64,000 nt of DNA from Micromonospora sp. WMMA1363 (GTDB lineage: Bacteria; Actinomycetota; Actinomycetes; Mycobacteriales; Micromonosporaceae), in NCBI RefSeq assembly GCF_030345795.1, contig NZ_JAUALB010000001.1, forward strand, positions 3,526,001-3,590,000, written 5' to 3'. Below the pieces are notes generated by a model, which saw only the letters and a program-made list of their open reading frames with translations, was not told the origin of the DNA and ran no database searches. Shown here piece after piece: positions 32,747 to 41,491 of this stretch (positions within the stretch are counted from its first letter, which is position 1; each line of letters opens with the position of its first letter). The position numbers were made by a program, and so were the translations under genes.

Positions 32747-34534
32747 TCACTCCTCCGCCACCCGGGGCACCGGAGCACCGGCCGGGGTCGGCGGTTCCGG
32801 CTCGGGCGGGCCGGCCTCGCGGAGCAGGGCGTTCAGCCCCGCCCGGCGGGCCACCACGGTCAACCGGTCCCCCGCCCCGATCACCAGCCGCCGGTCGGGC
32901 GACCAGTCGTAGCGCTGGCCGGCGCGGGCATGCGCGAGCAGGCGTACGCTGCCCACCCGGCCCACCACGGCGAGTGGTCGCCCGTCCAGGGCCGACCCGG
33001 CGGCGACCGGGACGTCGGTGACCAGCAGCGCGTGCCGGCCCACCGAGATCGTGGCGATCACGGCCCGGTCCAGCAGCGCGGCGGCGAACGACGGCGCCGC
33101 CAGGTACGACACACTTCGCGAGACACCGATTCCGAAGGCCCGCTGGATGCGTTCGGCGAAGTGCCCGTCGAACAGACGCAGCACCACCTGGACCTCGTCG
33201 TTGAGGGCGCGGGCGGTCAACGCGGCCCGTAGGTTGGCCCCGTCGTCGGTGGAGACCACCACCAGCGCCTGGCAGGTGCCGACCGAGGCGGCACGCAGCG
33301 TCTCCTCGGTGGCCGCGTCCCCGACGACCAGCGGCACGCCGAGCCGCCGGGCCAGTCCGGCGCCGCGCGCCTGCGGGTTCTTGTCGATGGCAACCACCTC
33401 GACGCCGAAGTCGCAGAGCTGGGCCATCACCCGCGTGCCGATGTTGCCCAGCCCGACCACCACGACGTGGCCCGAGCGCTCGGGCAGGATCCGCCCGGAG
33501 TGCAGTGCCAGCCGGGCGTTGACGATGCCGTCGACCACCACCGCCGTGATGAGCGGAATGAGGGCCAGCCCGGCGAGGTTGAGCACCACCTGGAGAACCT
33601 GCTCGCCGACCGGCTTGGCCGCGTCCGGGTCCTGCCCGGTGAGCGTGGTGACCAGGGTCAGGTAGAGCGCCTCGCCCCAGCCCACCTGGGCGGTGCCGGC
33701 GTACAGGCCGCCGAGCACACCGATCGCCGCCAGCAGCACCAGCACCGCAATGCCGATCTTGCGGGTGGCGAAGCTGCGGACCGCCCGCAGCAGCATCGCG
33801 ACGGGGCGACGCCGACGCCGGGCCCGCCGTAGCCGGCGGGCCGCCACCTCGGTACCCGGTGGCGCGCCGGTCGCCTCGGCCAGCACCACGTCGGCGGTGC
33901 GCTCGTCGGCGGGAAGCACCCGGACCTCCCGCGGGTCGCCGGTGTCGGCCACACCGCACACGACGCCCTGGCCGCGGACGTCGTCGCGGCGGGCGACGTA
34001 GAGGGTGCGGCCGCCGTGCCGGAAGTGGGCGGGCGCGACCTCACCGAGGGCTGCGGCCACGAACGCCGGTGCGGCCATCGAGGCGTCGGAGAGCACCGCC
34101 GAGTCCGGGAAGATCTGCTGTACGCCGTTGGCCAGGCCGGTGTTGAACATGCGCACCACCAGCCGCAGCCTGGGCTCCACCTCCTGCGCGCACAGCGCGG
34201 CGTGCATGTTGCCGACATCGTCCTGGTGCAGCAGCGCCAGACCGTCGGCCCCGACCAGACCGGACCGGTGGAAGGTCACCTCGTCCAGCCGGTCAGCCCG
34301 GATGACCTCGACGCCCTCGACGTCCCGCCCGTCCGGACTGTTCGTACGCTGCCGCTCGGGCACGACCAGCGTGATCCGGATCCGGGCGGCCTGTGGCTCG
34401 GTGGCGAGCAGGCTCTTCACCACCCAGTACGTCAGCGGGTCGTGGCCGCAGATCACGAAGTGTGTCCGCGGGTCGCCGTTGGCCCGGAATCGACGGCCGG
34501 CCCGCCGCGCACGATCGAGCAGGGGCTCCGCCAT
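32747..34534 (-). CDS. RCK-channel-RCK potassium/ion channel-like protein
   Basis: 595 aa from an ATG at 34534; an ATG at 34543 is an equally possible start. Order: first Rossmann (TrkA-N/RCK) domain about 20-200 (HFVICGHDPLTYWVVKSLLA), two membrane helices about 259-340 with a pore loop (GEALYLTLVTTLTGQDPD), then a second RCK domain from about 360 (HVVVVGLGNIGTRVMAQLCD with the GxGxxG NAD motif) and a C-terminal TrkA-C-like part. The usual K+ filter TVGYG is replaced by TTLTGQD, as in CASTOR/POLLUX-like channels, so ion selectivity is uncertain. Confidence 0.82.
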   Translation of the reverse strand: MAEPLLDRARRAGRRFRANGDPRTHFVICGHDPLTYWVVKSLLATEPQAARIRITLVVPERQRTNSPDGRDVEGVEVIRADRLDEVTFHRSGLVGADGLALLHQDDVGNMHAALCAQEVEPRLRLVVRMFNTGLANGVQQIFPDSAVLSDASMAAPAFVAAALGEVAPAHFRHGGRTLYVARRDDVRGQGVVCGVADTGDPREVRVLPADERTADVVLAEATGAPPGTEVAARRLRRARRRRRPVAMLLRAVRSFATRKIGIAVLVLLAAIGVLGGLYAGTAQVGWGEALYLTLVTTLTGQDPDAAKPVGEQVLQVVLNLAGLALIPLITAVVVDGIVNARLALHSGRILPERSGHVVVVGLGNIGTRVMAQLCDFGVEVVAIDKNPQARGAGLARRLGVPLVVGDAATEETLRAASVGTCQALVVVSTDDGANLRAALTARALNDEVQVVLRLFDGHFAERIQRAFGIGVSRSVSYLAAPSFAAALLDRAVIATISVGRHALLVTDVPVAAGSALDGRPLAVVGRVGSVRLLAHARAGQRYDWSPDRRLVIGAGDRLTVVARRAGLNALLREAGPPEPEPPTPAGAPVPRVAEE

Positions 34535-34620
34535 GTGCCGCATCGTAGTCAGCCGATCGGGGCGCGCGCAGCCCACGATCACGACGAATGCCGGCCGGGT
34601 GGGCGGGTAGTGCACCGGAC

Positions 34621-35103
34621 ATGCAGACGTTCCTCCCGTACCCGGACTTCCTGGCGAGCGCCCGGGTGCTGGACCAGAGGCGGCTGGGCAAGCAGCGCGT
34701 GGAGACGATCCAGGTGCTGCGCGGCCTCACCCGGCCGACGTACGGGTGGCGCAACCACCCGGCGGTGACGATGTGGGCCGGGTACGAGGAGGCGCTGACC
34801 CGGTACGGACTGGACATGTGCGCGGTCTGGTCCGAGCCCGGTCGGGCGGACACCTGTGCCGCCACGATCACCACCGACCTCGCCGCCGCCTGCGGCGTCA
34901 CCCGCGTCCGCGACCAGGCCGAGCTGGCCGGCGCCGGCGAGCTGCCGCCCTGGCTGGGCCGGGCGGATCTGCACCGCAGTCACCGCTCGTCCCTGCTGCG
35001 CAAGGACCCGGAGCACTACCGCCCGTTCTTCGGCGACGACGTTCCACTCGACCTGGAGTACGTCTGGCCCGCCTCCGACCGTGAACGCCGCTGCCTGGGC
35101 TGA
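34621..35103 (+). CDS. MSMEG_6728-family protein, pyrimidine-dimer DNA glycosylase-like
   Basis: 160 aa from an ATG at 34621. It matches the small actinobacterial family related to T4 endonuclease V: TFLPYPDFLASARVLDQRRL, then GKQRVETIQVL, then PTYGWRNHPAVTMWAGYEEA and HRSHRSSLLRKDPEHYRPFF, then an acidic tail with LEYVWP. These carry the DQRRLGKQR and H-P residues expected near the active site. A DNA-repair role is inferred from the superfamily, not shown for this member. It is divergent from the channel gene. Confidence 0.82.
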   Translation: MQTFLPYPDFLASARVLDQRRLGKQRVETIQVLRGLTRPTYGWRNHPAVTMWAGYEEALTRYGLDMCAVWSEPGRADTCAATITTDLAAACGVTRVRDQAELAGAGELPPWLGRADLHRSHRSSLLRKDPEHYRPFFGDDVPLDLEYVWPASDRERRCLG

Positions 35104-35123
35104 GGGAAGGGCAGGATGAGGCC

Positions 35124-36650
35124 ATGACGCTGTCGCACGTGGTGGGTCGGCTCATCGGCGTACGCGAGCACGTGGTCGACCCCGGCGGCGGTGGCGCCCC
35201 GCGCGTGCCGCACCCGGTCCCGGCCGTGGTGGTCGGCGGCGGGATCGCCGGTATGTCAGCGGCGGTGGTGCTCGCCGAACGCGGCGTGGCCGTCACGGTC
35301 CTGGAGGCGGCACCCACCCTCGGCGGCCGGCTCGGCGGCTGGCCGGAGCTGCTGCCCGACGGCACCCAGATGAACGAACACGGTTTCCACGCGTTCTTCC
35401 GGCAGTACTACAACTGGCGGTCGATCCTCCGCCGGGCCGACCCCACCCTGGGCTTCCTCAAGCCGGTCCCGGGCTACCCGATCCTGTCCGCGCGGTGGCC
35501 CGTCGAGGAGTTCGGCAGGCTGCCCCCCGCTCCCCCGGCGAACCTGCTCACCCTGCTGCTGCGCAGTCCCAGCCTGCGCCTGACCGACCTGCGGAGCATG
35601 GACCGGGACGCCGCGTTGCCGCTGCTGCGCTACCACCCGGTCCGCACCTACGCCCAGTTCGACCACACCACCGCCGACGAGTTGCTCACCTCGCTGCGGC
35701 TGCCGGACCGGGCGCGGGCGATGCTGTTCGAGGTCTTCTCCCACTCGTTCTTCAACCACGAGGCGGAGATGTCGGCCGCCGAGATGATCGCCCAGTTCCA
35801 CTTCTACCTGCTCGGCAATCCGGAAGGGCTGGCGTTCGACTGCCCCGACGAGGACTATGCCACCGCGATCTGGCAGCCGCTCGCCCGGCACGTCGAGAAG
35901 CACGGCGGCCGGGTCGTCACCGGTACCGCGGTCACCACCCTGCACCGTGTCGCCGGCGGCTGGCGGGTGGCGACCGCCGGCGGGGGGTACGACGCCCGGC
36001 ACGTCGTACTCGCCCTCGACCCGCCGGCACTCGCCGCGCTGGTCACCGCCTCCCCGACGCTCGCCGGGGCCGCTCCCGAGCTGGTGGCGCGGGTGCCCGC
36101 CTTCGGCCGGCCCGGCCCGCCGTACGCGGTGGCGCGCCACTGGTGCGACGGGGACGTGGACCCGGACCGGGCGGTGTTCAGCGGGGTGTCCCGGCAGCCG
36201 AACCTGGACTCGGTGACGCTCTATCACCGGCTGGAGAACGAGTCCCGCCGTTGGGCGGAACGCACCGGGGGTTCCGTGGTGGAGTTGCACGCGTACGCCT
36301 GCGATCCGGGCGTTCCCGCCGCCGAGCTGGCGGCGCGGATGTGGGCCGAGCTGTCCACGCTGTGGCCGGAGGCGTCCCGGCTGCGGGTACGCGTGCTGCG
36401 GGCCCGGGTGGAGGCGCGGGCACCAGCCTTCACGCCCGGCAGCCATCGGTGGCGGCCCGGCGTCCGCACCGACGCCGACGGCCTGTACCTGGCCGGCGAC
36501 GGGATCCGCACCGACTTCCCGAGCGCCCTGATGGAGCGCTCCGCCGCCACCGGCGTCATCGCCGCGAACCACATCCTGCGCGCGGAGGGCGGGGCGGCCG
36601 AGCCGGTGCGCTCGATCCGCCCGCACGGCCTGCTCGCCGGGCGGGGCTGA
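35124..36650 (+). CDS. CrtU-like FAD-dependent oxidoreductase (carotenoid desaturase/methylase family)
   Basis: 508 aa from an ATG at 35124. The N-terminal dinucleotide-binding motif is VVVGGGIAGMSAAVVLAERG followed by VTVLEAAPTLGGRLGGW. The NEHGFHAFFRQYYNWRSILR block is characteristic of beta-carotene desaturase/methylase (CrtU, isorenieratene synthase) and relatives. The C-terminal FAD motif is DGLYLAGDGIRTDFPSALME. No other carotenoid gene is nearby, so the true substrate is uncertain. The start overlaps no neighbour; the upstream glycosylase-like gene ends 20 bp earlier. Confidence 0.8.
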   Translation: MTLSHVVGRLIGVREHVVDPGGGGAPRVPHPVPAVVVGGGIAGMSAAVVLAERGVAVTVLEAAPTLGGRLGGWPELLPDGTQMNEHGFHAFFRQYYNWRSILRRADPTLGFLKPVPGYPILSARWPVEEFGRLPPAPPANLLTLLLRSPSLRLTDLRSMDRDAALPLLRYHPVRTYAQFDHTTADELLTSLRLPDRARAMLFEVFSHSFFNHEAEMSAAEMIAQFHFYLLGNPEGLAFDCPDEDYATAIWQPLARHVEKHGGRVVTGTAVTTLHRVAGGWRVATAGGGYDARHVVLALDPPALAALVTASPTLAGAAPELVARVPAFGRPGPPYAVARHWCDGDVDPDRAVFSGVSRQPNLDSVTLYHRLENESRRWAERTGGSVVELHAYACDPGVPAAELAARMWAELSTLWPEASRLRVRVLRARVEARAPAFTPGSHRWRPGVRTDADGLYLAGDGIRTDFPSALMERSAATGVIAANHILRAEGGAAEPVRSIRPHGLLAGRG

Positions 36651-37011
36651 CCGGGCGCTTCGCCCGGCGGGCGCCACTGCCCCGCGGGCCGTGCCGAGCG
36701 CCGCGGGTGGGCATCGTCGTCGACCGCCGGGGGCGAGGCCCACGCTCGGCCATCGGCGGGATCGAAATGCGTTGCCGCACCGCACCGCCCACCCCTACCG
36801 TGATCGCGCAAGGTCAACCACCGCCGCGGGAGCTGTTCATGTCGATGTCGCACGTAGGCCGTGTGTCGTCGGTGCTGCCCGGCGACGGTTGCCACGCCGG
36901 TGGGGGTGACCGGCCCGACTGACGCGTACCACGTCGAGCCGCCCGTCTGCCGCAGCAGGATCGGGCGGGCTCGTGCCGCCCGGGGACCGTCAGTGAGGGA
37001 GGGAGATTCCG
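36651..37011. other. Intergenic region; possible 27-codon leader
   Basis: About 360 bp without a clear gene. One short frame, 36839-36922 (+), has an ATG behind CGCGGGAG and would encode MSMSHVGRVSSVLPGDGCHA plus seven residues; it could be a leader or chance. The HNH gene's GAGGGAGGGA ribosome site ends the region. Confidence 0.35.
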
Positions 37012-37455
37012 GTGAACGCCGTCCTCGTCGTCAACGCCGACCTCGGCCCGCTGCACCGGGTCACCGTCCAACACGCGATCCGGATGCTCTGCCGTCAGGT
37101 CGCCGAGATCCACGAGGCCGAGCCGGACCGGGTGATCGGGATCTTCCCGGTCCCCCGGGTGGTGCGGCTCGTCCGGTACGTGGTGACCCGCTGGCGGTTC
37201 AGCGCCGGCCCCACGTGGTCCCGGGCCGGGGTGCTGCGCCGGGACGGCGGGCGCTGTGCGTACTGCGGCGGCCTGGCCAGCACCATCGACCACATCCTGC
37301 CCCGCTCGCGTGGTGGCCGGAACACGTGGCGGAACACGACCGCCGCCTGCTACTCGTGCAACCAGCGCAAGGGTGACCGGACGCCCGCCGAGGCGGGCAT
37401 GCCGCTGCGGCGGGAGCCGGTGACCCCGACCTGGGCGTCGCTCGCAGGGCGGTGA
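37012..37455 (+). CDS. HNH endonuclease
   Basis: 147 aa from a GTG at 37012 behind a strong GAGGGAGGGA site. The C-terminal half holds an HNH nuclease: zinc-binding CAYCGG, catalytic TIDHILPRSRGG, NTWRNTTAACYSCNQRKGDRTP with the Asn and second CxxC. The N-terminal half (VLVVNADLGPLHRVTVQHAI) is the usual leader of the small actinobacterial HNH family. It is freestanding, with no restriction or intron context, so its cellular role is unknown. Confidence 0.88.
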   Translation: MNAVLVVNADLGPLHRVTVQHAIRMLCRQVAEIHEAEPDRVIGIFPVPRVVRLVRYVVTRWRFSAGPTWSRAGVLRRDGGRCAYCGGLASTIDHILPRSRGGRNTWRNTTAACYSCNQRKGDRTPAEAGMPLRREPVTPTWASLAGR

Positions 37456-37628
37456 TGAACCGGCCGGCGGGATACGGGGGGCCGCCTCGGTGAGCACGTC
37501 TCCCGGGGCGGCACCCGCCGGCCCCTCCGCCAGCTGGCGGGAGTCGGCGGCCGGTCGCCAGGCGACCCTTTGCCGGCGCCGTTCCGGCCGGCTGCCGAAA
37601 CCGGGTCGGGGCGACGCCACGGATGCGG

Positions 37629-38399
37629 TCAGCCAGCGGGCGGTGTCCAGGTGAAGCGGGGTGAGCGGCGTTCGTTGGCTGCGGTCACGCCCTCCCGGGC
37701 CTCACCGCTGGCCCGAACCTGGCCGTGCCACCAGGCGATCCGATCGGCGTCCGCCCGATCGTCGATGATCTCCTTGGCGGCGGTGACGGTGAGCTGTGAG
37801 CGTGCTGTCACCGCAGCGGTGATCTCGTCCACCCGGGCGGTGAGCCCGCCGACCGGAAGCACCTCGTCGACCAGGTTGATCCGCAGCGCCCGCTCCGCGT
37901 CGACCAGTTCCGAGGTGAAGAGCAGGTGTTTCGCGGCGGACGGTCCGACCAGCCGGGCCAACCGCCGGGTGGTGGGCGCCGGGTAGACCAGACCGAGCCG
38001 CGCCGGGGGTACGCCGAAGCGCGCGTCACCGGCGGCGATCCGCAGGTCGCAGGCGACGGCGAGTTGGCACCCGCCGCCGACGCAGGCGCCCCGGATCACG
38101 GCGACCGTCGGCTTGGCGAAGGCGGCGAGGCGCTCCTCCGCCTCGACCGCGATGCTGGCGTCACCGGCGTCCAGCAGTTCGTCCAGGTCGCCCAGGTCCG
38201 CGCCGGCGCAGAAGGTGCCGTCGGCACCGGTGAGCACCAGCGCCCGGACCGCCGGGTCGGCCGCCAACCGGTCCAGCAGCACCGGTAGCTGCCGCCACAT
38301 CGCCGTGGTCATCGCGTTGCGCCGGGCCGGATTGTGGATCACCACTGTTGCCACCGCACCGGTCATCTCGACGAGGAGTTCCGCGTCCGCCACCGCCAC
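37629..38399 (-). CDS. Enoyl-CoA hydratase/isomerase family protein
   Basis: 256 aa from a GTG at 38399 behind GGAGGGA. Crotonase fold: VATVVIHNPARRNAMTTAMW, the oxyanion segments GTFCAGADLGDL and GACVGGGCQLAVACDLRIAA, then GVPPARLGLVYPAPTTRRLA. The Glu residues of classical hydratases are not clearly both present at the active site, so the exact reaction (hydratase, isomerase or other) is open. It is divergent from the GabD2-like gene with about 200 bp between. Confidence 0.85.
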   Translation of the reverse strand: MAVADAELLVEMTGAVATVVIHNPARRNAMTTAMWRQLPVLLDRLAADPAVRALVLTGADGTFCAGADLGDLDELLDAGDASIAVEAEERLAAFAKPTVAVIRGACVGGGCQLAVACDLRIAAGDARFGVPPARLGLVYPAPTTRRLARLVGPSAAKHLLFTSELVDAERALRINLVDEVLPVGGLTARVDEITAAVTARSQLTVTAAKEIIDDRADADRIAWWHGQVRASGEAREGVTAANERRSPRFTWTPPAG

Positions 38400-38563
38400 T
38401 CTCCCTCCGGATCACCGGGCCTGCACCGGTGCGGCGACCATAACGGCCGGCGGCCCGTCCCCGACGCACCGGGTGGCACCCGTCACCGACGCTCGGCCGG
38501 GTCCACCACCCCCGACCGCGCGTGCCGTCCGGCTCGGCGCGGCGGTGCGGCCGACCCGGGAGG

Positions 38564-38586
38564 GCAATTGCAACGCAACGTTGCGT
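38564..38586. promoter_or_regulatory. Palindromic operator, probable TetR site
   Basis: ACGCAACGTTGCGT (38573-38586) is a perfect 14-bp palindrome next to GCAATTGC (38564-38571). It ends 17 bp before the dehydrogenase ATG at 38604. A TetR gene follows that dehydrogenase in the same operon, so autoregulation through this site is likely. Confidence 0.6.
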
Positions 38587-38603
38587 CGCGCTAACGTGAC
38601 GGT

Positions 38604-40217
38604 ATGACCGCGACCGCTCGTCCCACCTTCGCCGACCAGGCCAGCACGGGAAACCCCACCGCCCCCGGCCGGCCGCCGCGGCTTCCCGGGTTCACCGCGA
38701 CGCTCGCCACGCAGGTACGCGGCACCGGCCCGACCTACACCCCGGTGTCGCCGCTGACCGGCGCGGCGACTGTGGTCCTACCGTCGAGCACCGAGGCCGA
38801 CGTGGCCGGCGCGTTCGCCGACGCGCGGGCCGCCCAACGCGCCTGGGCCGCCGTGCCGGTGGACCGCCGGGCGGCAGTCCTGCTGCGCCTGCACGACCTG
38901 GTGCTCGACCGGCAGGCCGAGGCACTCGACCTGGTCCAGTTGGAGGCCGGCAAGGCCCGGCGGCACGCGGTCGAGGAGGTCCTCGACACGGCGATCACCG
39001 CCCGCTACTACGCCCGCACGGCCGGCCGGCTGCTGCGGCCCCGCAGGCGCGCCGGGGCCCTGCCGGTGCTGACCCGCGCCCGCGAGCTGCGATTCCCGGT
39101 CGGCGTCGTCGGGGTCATCTCCCCGTGGAACTACCCGCTCTCGCTGGCCACCGCCGAGGTGCTGCCCGCTCTGATGGCCGGCAACGCCGTCGTGCACCGA
39201 CCCGATCCGGCCACGATGCTGAGCGCGCTGTGGGTCCGCACGCTCGCCGTGGAGGCGGGCCTGCCCCCGGCCCTCTGGCAGATCGTCGCCGGCGAAGGCG
39301 CCGACGTCGGGCCGCTGATCACCGACCGGGCGGACCTGGTGTGCTTCACCGGTTCGACCCGCGTCGGCCGGGAGGTCGCCGCGCAGGCCGCGCGCCGGCT
39401 GGTCCCGGCGTCGCTGGAGCTGGGCGGGAAGAACCCACTGCTCGTGCTCGACGACGCCGACCTGGACCGGGCGGTGGAGGGCGCGATCCGGGCCTGCTTC
39501 GCCAGCGCCGGCCAGCTCTGCGTGTCGATCGAGCGGATCTACATGGCCGACCGGCTGCACGACGAGTTCCTCCGGCGGTTCGTCACCCGGACGGGCACCC
39601 TGCGGCTCGGCGTCGGTGGCGACTTCGAGGCGGACCTCGGTTCGCTGGCCTCCGCCCGGCAACTGGACACGGTCACCGCGCACGTCGCCGACGCCGTCGC
39701 CGCGGGCGCGACCGTGCACACCGGCGGCCGGCACCGGCCGGACATCGGCCCGTTCGTCTTCGAGCCCACCGTGCTCACCGGCGTCGCGCCGAAGATGCGG
39801 ATGTACGCGGAGGAGACCTTCGGACCGGTCGTGGCGGTGTACCGGTTCGGCACCGACGACGAGGCGGTCACGCTCGCCAACGACACCCCGTACGGGCTCA
39901 ACGCCGCCGTGTTCAGCGGCTCGGGCACGCGAGGCGAGGCGGTCGCGGCGCGGATCGACGCCGGCAGCGTGAACGTCGACGACGGCTACAGCGCGGTGTG
40001 GGGCAGCATCGACGCGCCGATGGGCGGATGGAAGGACTCCGGGCTCGGCGGCCGGCACGGCGCCGACGGTCTGCTCCGGTTCACCCGGGTGAAGACGGTG
40101 GCGCGGCAGCGGGTCCTGGAACTGGCCCCCGCGTACCACCTGCCGGGTGCGCGGACCGCGGCCTGGACCGGGCGGATGACCGCGGCGCTGCGCCTGCTGC
40201 GCCGTACCGGGCTGTGA
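38604..40217 (+). CDS. gabD2: Succinate-semialdehyde dehydrogenase-like aldehyde dehydrogenase
   Basis: 537 aa from an ATG at 38604. ALDH signatures: GVISPWNYPLSLATAEVLPA, FTGSTRVGREVA, SLELGGKNPLLVLDD (general base Glu272) and FASAGQLCVSIERIY (nucleophile Cys306), then EETFGPVVAVYRF. The cofactor-binding GNAVVHRPDPAT has Arg (199) where most ALDHs have Lys. The overall pattern is the actinobacterial GabD2 type. It converts a semialdehyde, probably succinate semialdehyde, to the acid with NAD(P)+. The stop overlaps the TetR start by 4 bp. Confidence 0.85.
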   Translation: MTATARPTFADQASTGNPTAPGRPPRLPGFTATLATQVRGTGPTYTPVSPLTGAATVVLPSSTEADVAGAFADARAAQRAWAAVPVDRRAAVLLRLHDLVLDRQAEALDLVQLEAGKARRHAVEEVLDTAITARYYARTAGRLLRPRRRAGALPVLTRARELRFPVGVVGVISPWNYPLSLATAEVLPALMAGNAVVHRPDPATMLSALWVRTLAVEAGLPPALWQIVAGEGADVGPLITDRADLVCFTGSTRVGREVAAQAARRLVPASLELGGKNPLLVLDDADLDRAVEGAIRACFASAGQLCVSIERIYMADRLHDEFLRRFVTRTGTLRLGVGGDFEADLGSLASARQLDTVTAHVADAVAAGATVHTGGRHRPDIGPFVFEPTVLTGVAPKMRMYAEETFGPVVAVYRFGTDDEAVTLANDTPYGLNAAVFSGSGTRGEAVAARIDAGSVNVDDGYSAVWGSIDAPMGGWKDSGLGGRHGADGLLRFTRVKTVARQRVLELAPAYHLPGARTAAWTGRMTAALRLLRRTGL

Positions 40218-40882
40218 ACACGACGGCGGCCGCCGGGCCCGCACCGGGGGCGGCGACCGGCGGCCTCGACACGGACCGGCCCGGCGGCACCCGCCGACCC
40301 GCGGGCGCGGATCGCGGGGCCCGCGCGGGGCGGGGCCCACGCGGCGCGGACGCCATCCACGGGGCCGTGCTGGACCTGCTGGCCGAGGCCGGGTATGCGC
40401 GGCTGACCGTCGAGGGGGTGGCCCGGCGGTCCGGTGTCAACAAGACCACCCTGTACCGCTGGTGGCCGTCCAAACCGTCGCTGGTCGCCGCGACCTTCCG
40501 GCACGCCATCGCCCGCGACCTGCCGGTGCCCGACACCGGCTCGCTGCGCGGCGACCTGGTGGCGCTGGTCCGGTCGAAAACGGCGTTCTTCGCCACCGGG
40601 CCGGGCCGCCTCGCCGCCGACGTGCTCGCCCACACCGGCGCCGACGCGGAACTGGCCCGGCTCGCCGACGAGTTGCTCGGCCAGCACTGCGCGCACGTCG
40701 CCGAGGTGACCGGGCGCGCGGTGACCCGGGGCGAGCTGACCGGCCCGGTCGACGACGCTCTCCTCGCCGACCTGCTGCTCGGCCCGGTCTGGCTCCGTGC
40801 GGTGGTGACCGGCCGGCCGCTGCCGGACGCCGACGCGGACACCCTGGTCGACACTCTGGTCGCGGGCCTGCCCACCGGCTGA
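40214..40882 (+). CDS. TetR family transcriptional regulator
   Basis: 222 aa from a GTG at 40214 overlapping the dehydrogenase stop. After a low-complexity leader of about 45 residues comes a TetR HTH: DAIHGAVLDLLAEAGYARLT, then VEGVARRSGVNKTTLYRWWPSKPSLVAATF. The C-terminal ligand domain is of the TetR_C type with short helices (ADVLAHTGADAELARLADEL). It probably controls its own operon through the ACGCAACGTTGCGT palindrome upstream of the dehydrogenase. Confidence 0.88.
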   Translation: MNTTAAAGPAPGAATGGLDTDRPGGTRRPAGADRGARAGRGPRGADAIHGAVLDLLAEAGYARLTVEGVARRSGVNKTTLYRWWPSKPSLVAATFRHAIARDLPVPDTGSLRGDLVALVRSKTAFFATGPGRLAADVLAHTGADAELARLADELLGQHCAHVAEVTGRAVTRGELTGPVDDALLADLLLGPVWLRAVVTGRPLPDADADTLVDTLVAGLPTG

Positions 40883-41491
40883 CCGGCTCGGGCCCACGCC
40901 GGCCGGGAACCGCACCGGCCCGGTCTGGCAGCGCGGCGGGCCAGCACCCGACCCGTCGCACCCTTCACCGGATTACGCACCCGTGGCGTGGCGGACGTGG
41001 CGTGGTCTCCTCCGCCGGCTCGAAGGGCACGACCGGGTTGCCGTCACCTGGTCGGTCGATTCCGCGCTCGTCATCGACGGTGACGCCCACGGTCTGGCCC
41101 GCACCGACCGAGGCCCACCTCGCATCCTGCCCGGAAGAGCCCCAGGGGCCGGATACAGCACCGGACAGAAAGTCACTGAATCTTCCCCCAATGGGATTAG
41201 CTGCCGACTGAACCCTGACCCCGGGGCAGTATAAATGATATAACCAATCTCGCTAGCTCGACAGATTATAAGGTCGAAAGTTGGCCGCCCGGATGGCGCG
41301 TTCCGGCCGCTCCTCCAAAGCTCGAACCGCACGTTGGCCCGTGACCAGTGGTCGTGCCGACAGGACGGTGCTCGCCGGATCGCGCAACCAACGACGCGAG
41401 CGGCAGGAATTCAAAATCGGGGCGTTCCAGAGAACTTGGTAGCAGGCCCGGCGTGACCAGCTACTTACCCACAAATGACGAAGGAACCCTT
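40883..41491. other. Intergenic stretch with decayed sequence and AT-rich promoter-like segment
   Basis: About 610 bp. Short open frames exist on both strands (40973-41332 on minus; 40983-41234 on plus) but have no ribosome sites or recognisable motifs. GC falls at about 41160-41290 (GCAGTATAAATGATATAACC), marking the change to the lower-GC secreted-protein gene. A promoter for that gene is likely here. Confidence 0.4.

Noticed and set aside
40973..41332. 119-aa minus-strand protein after the TetR gene
   Set aside because: No ribosome site, no motif, composition changes along its length; treated as decayed intergenic DNA.
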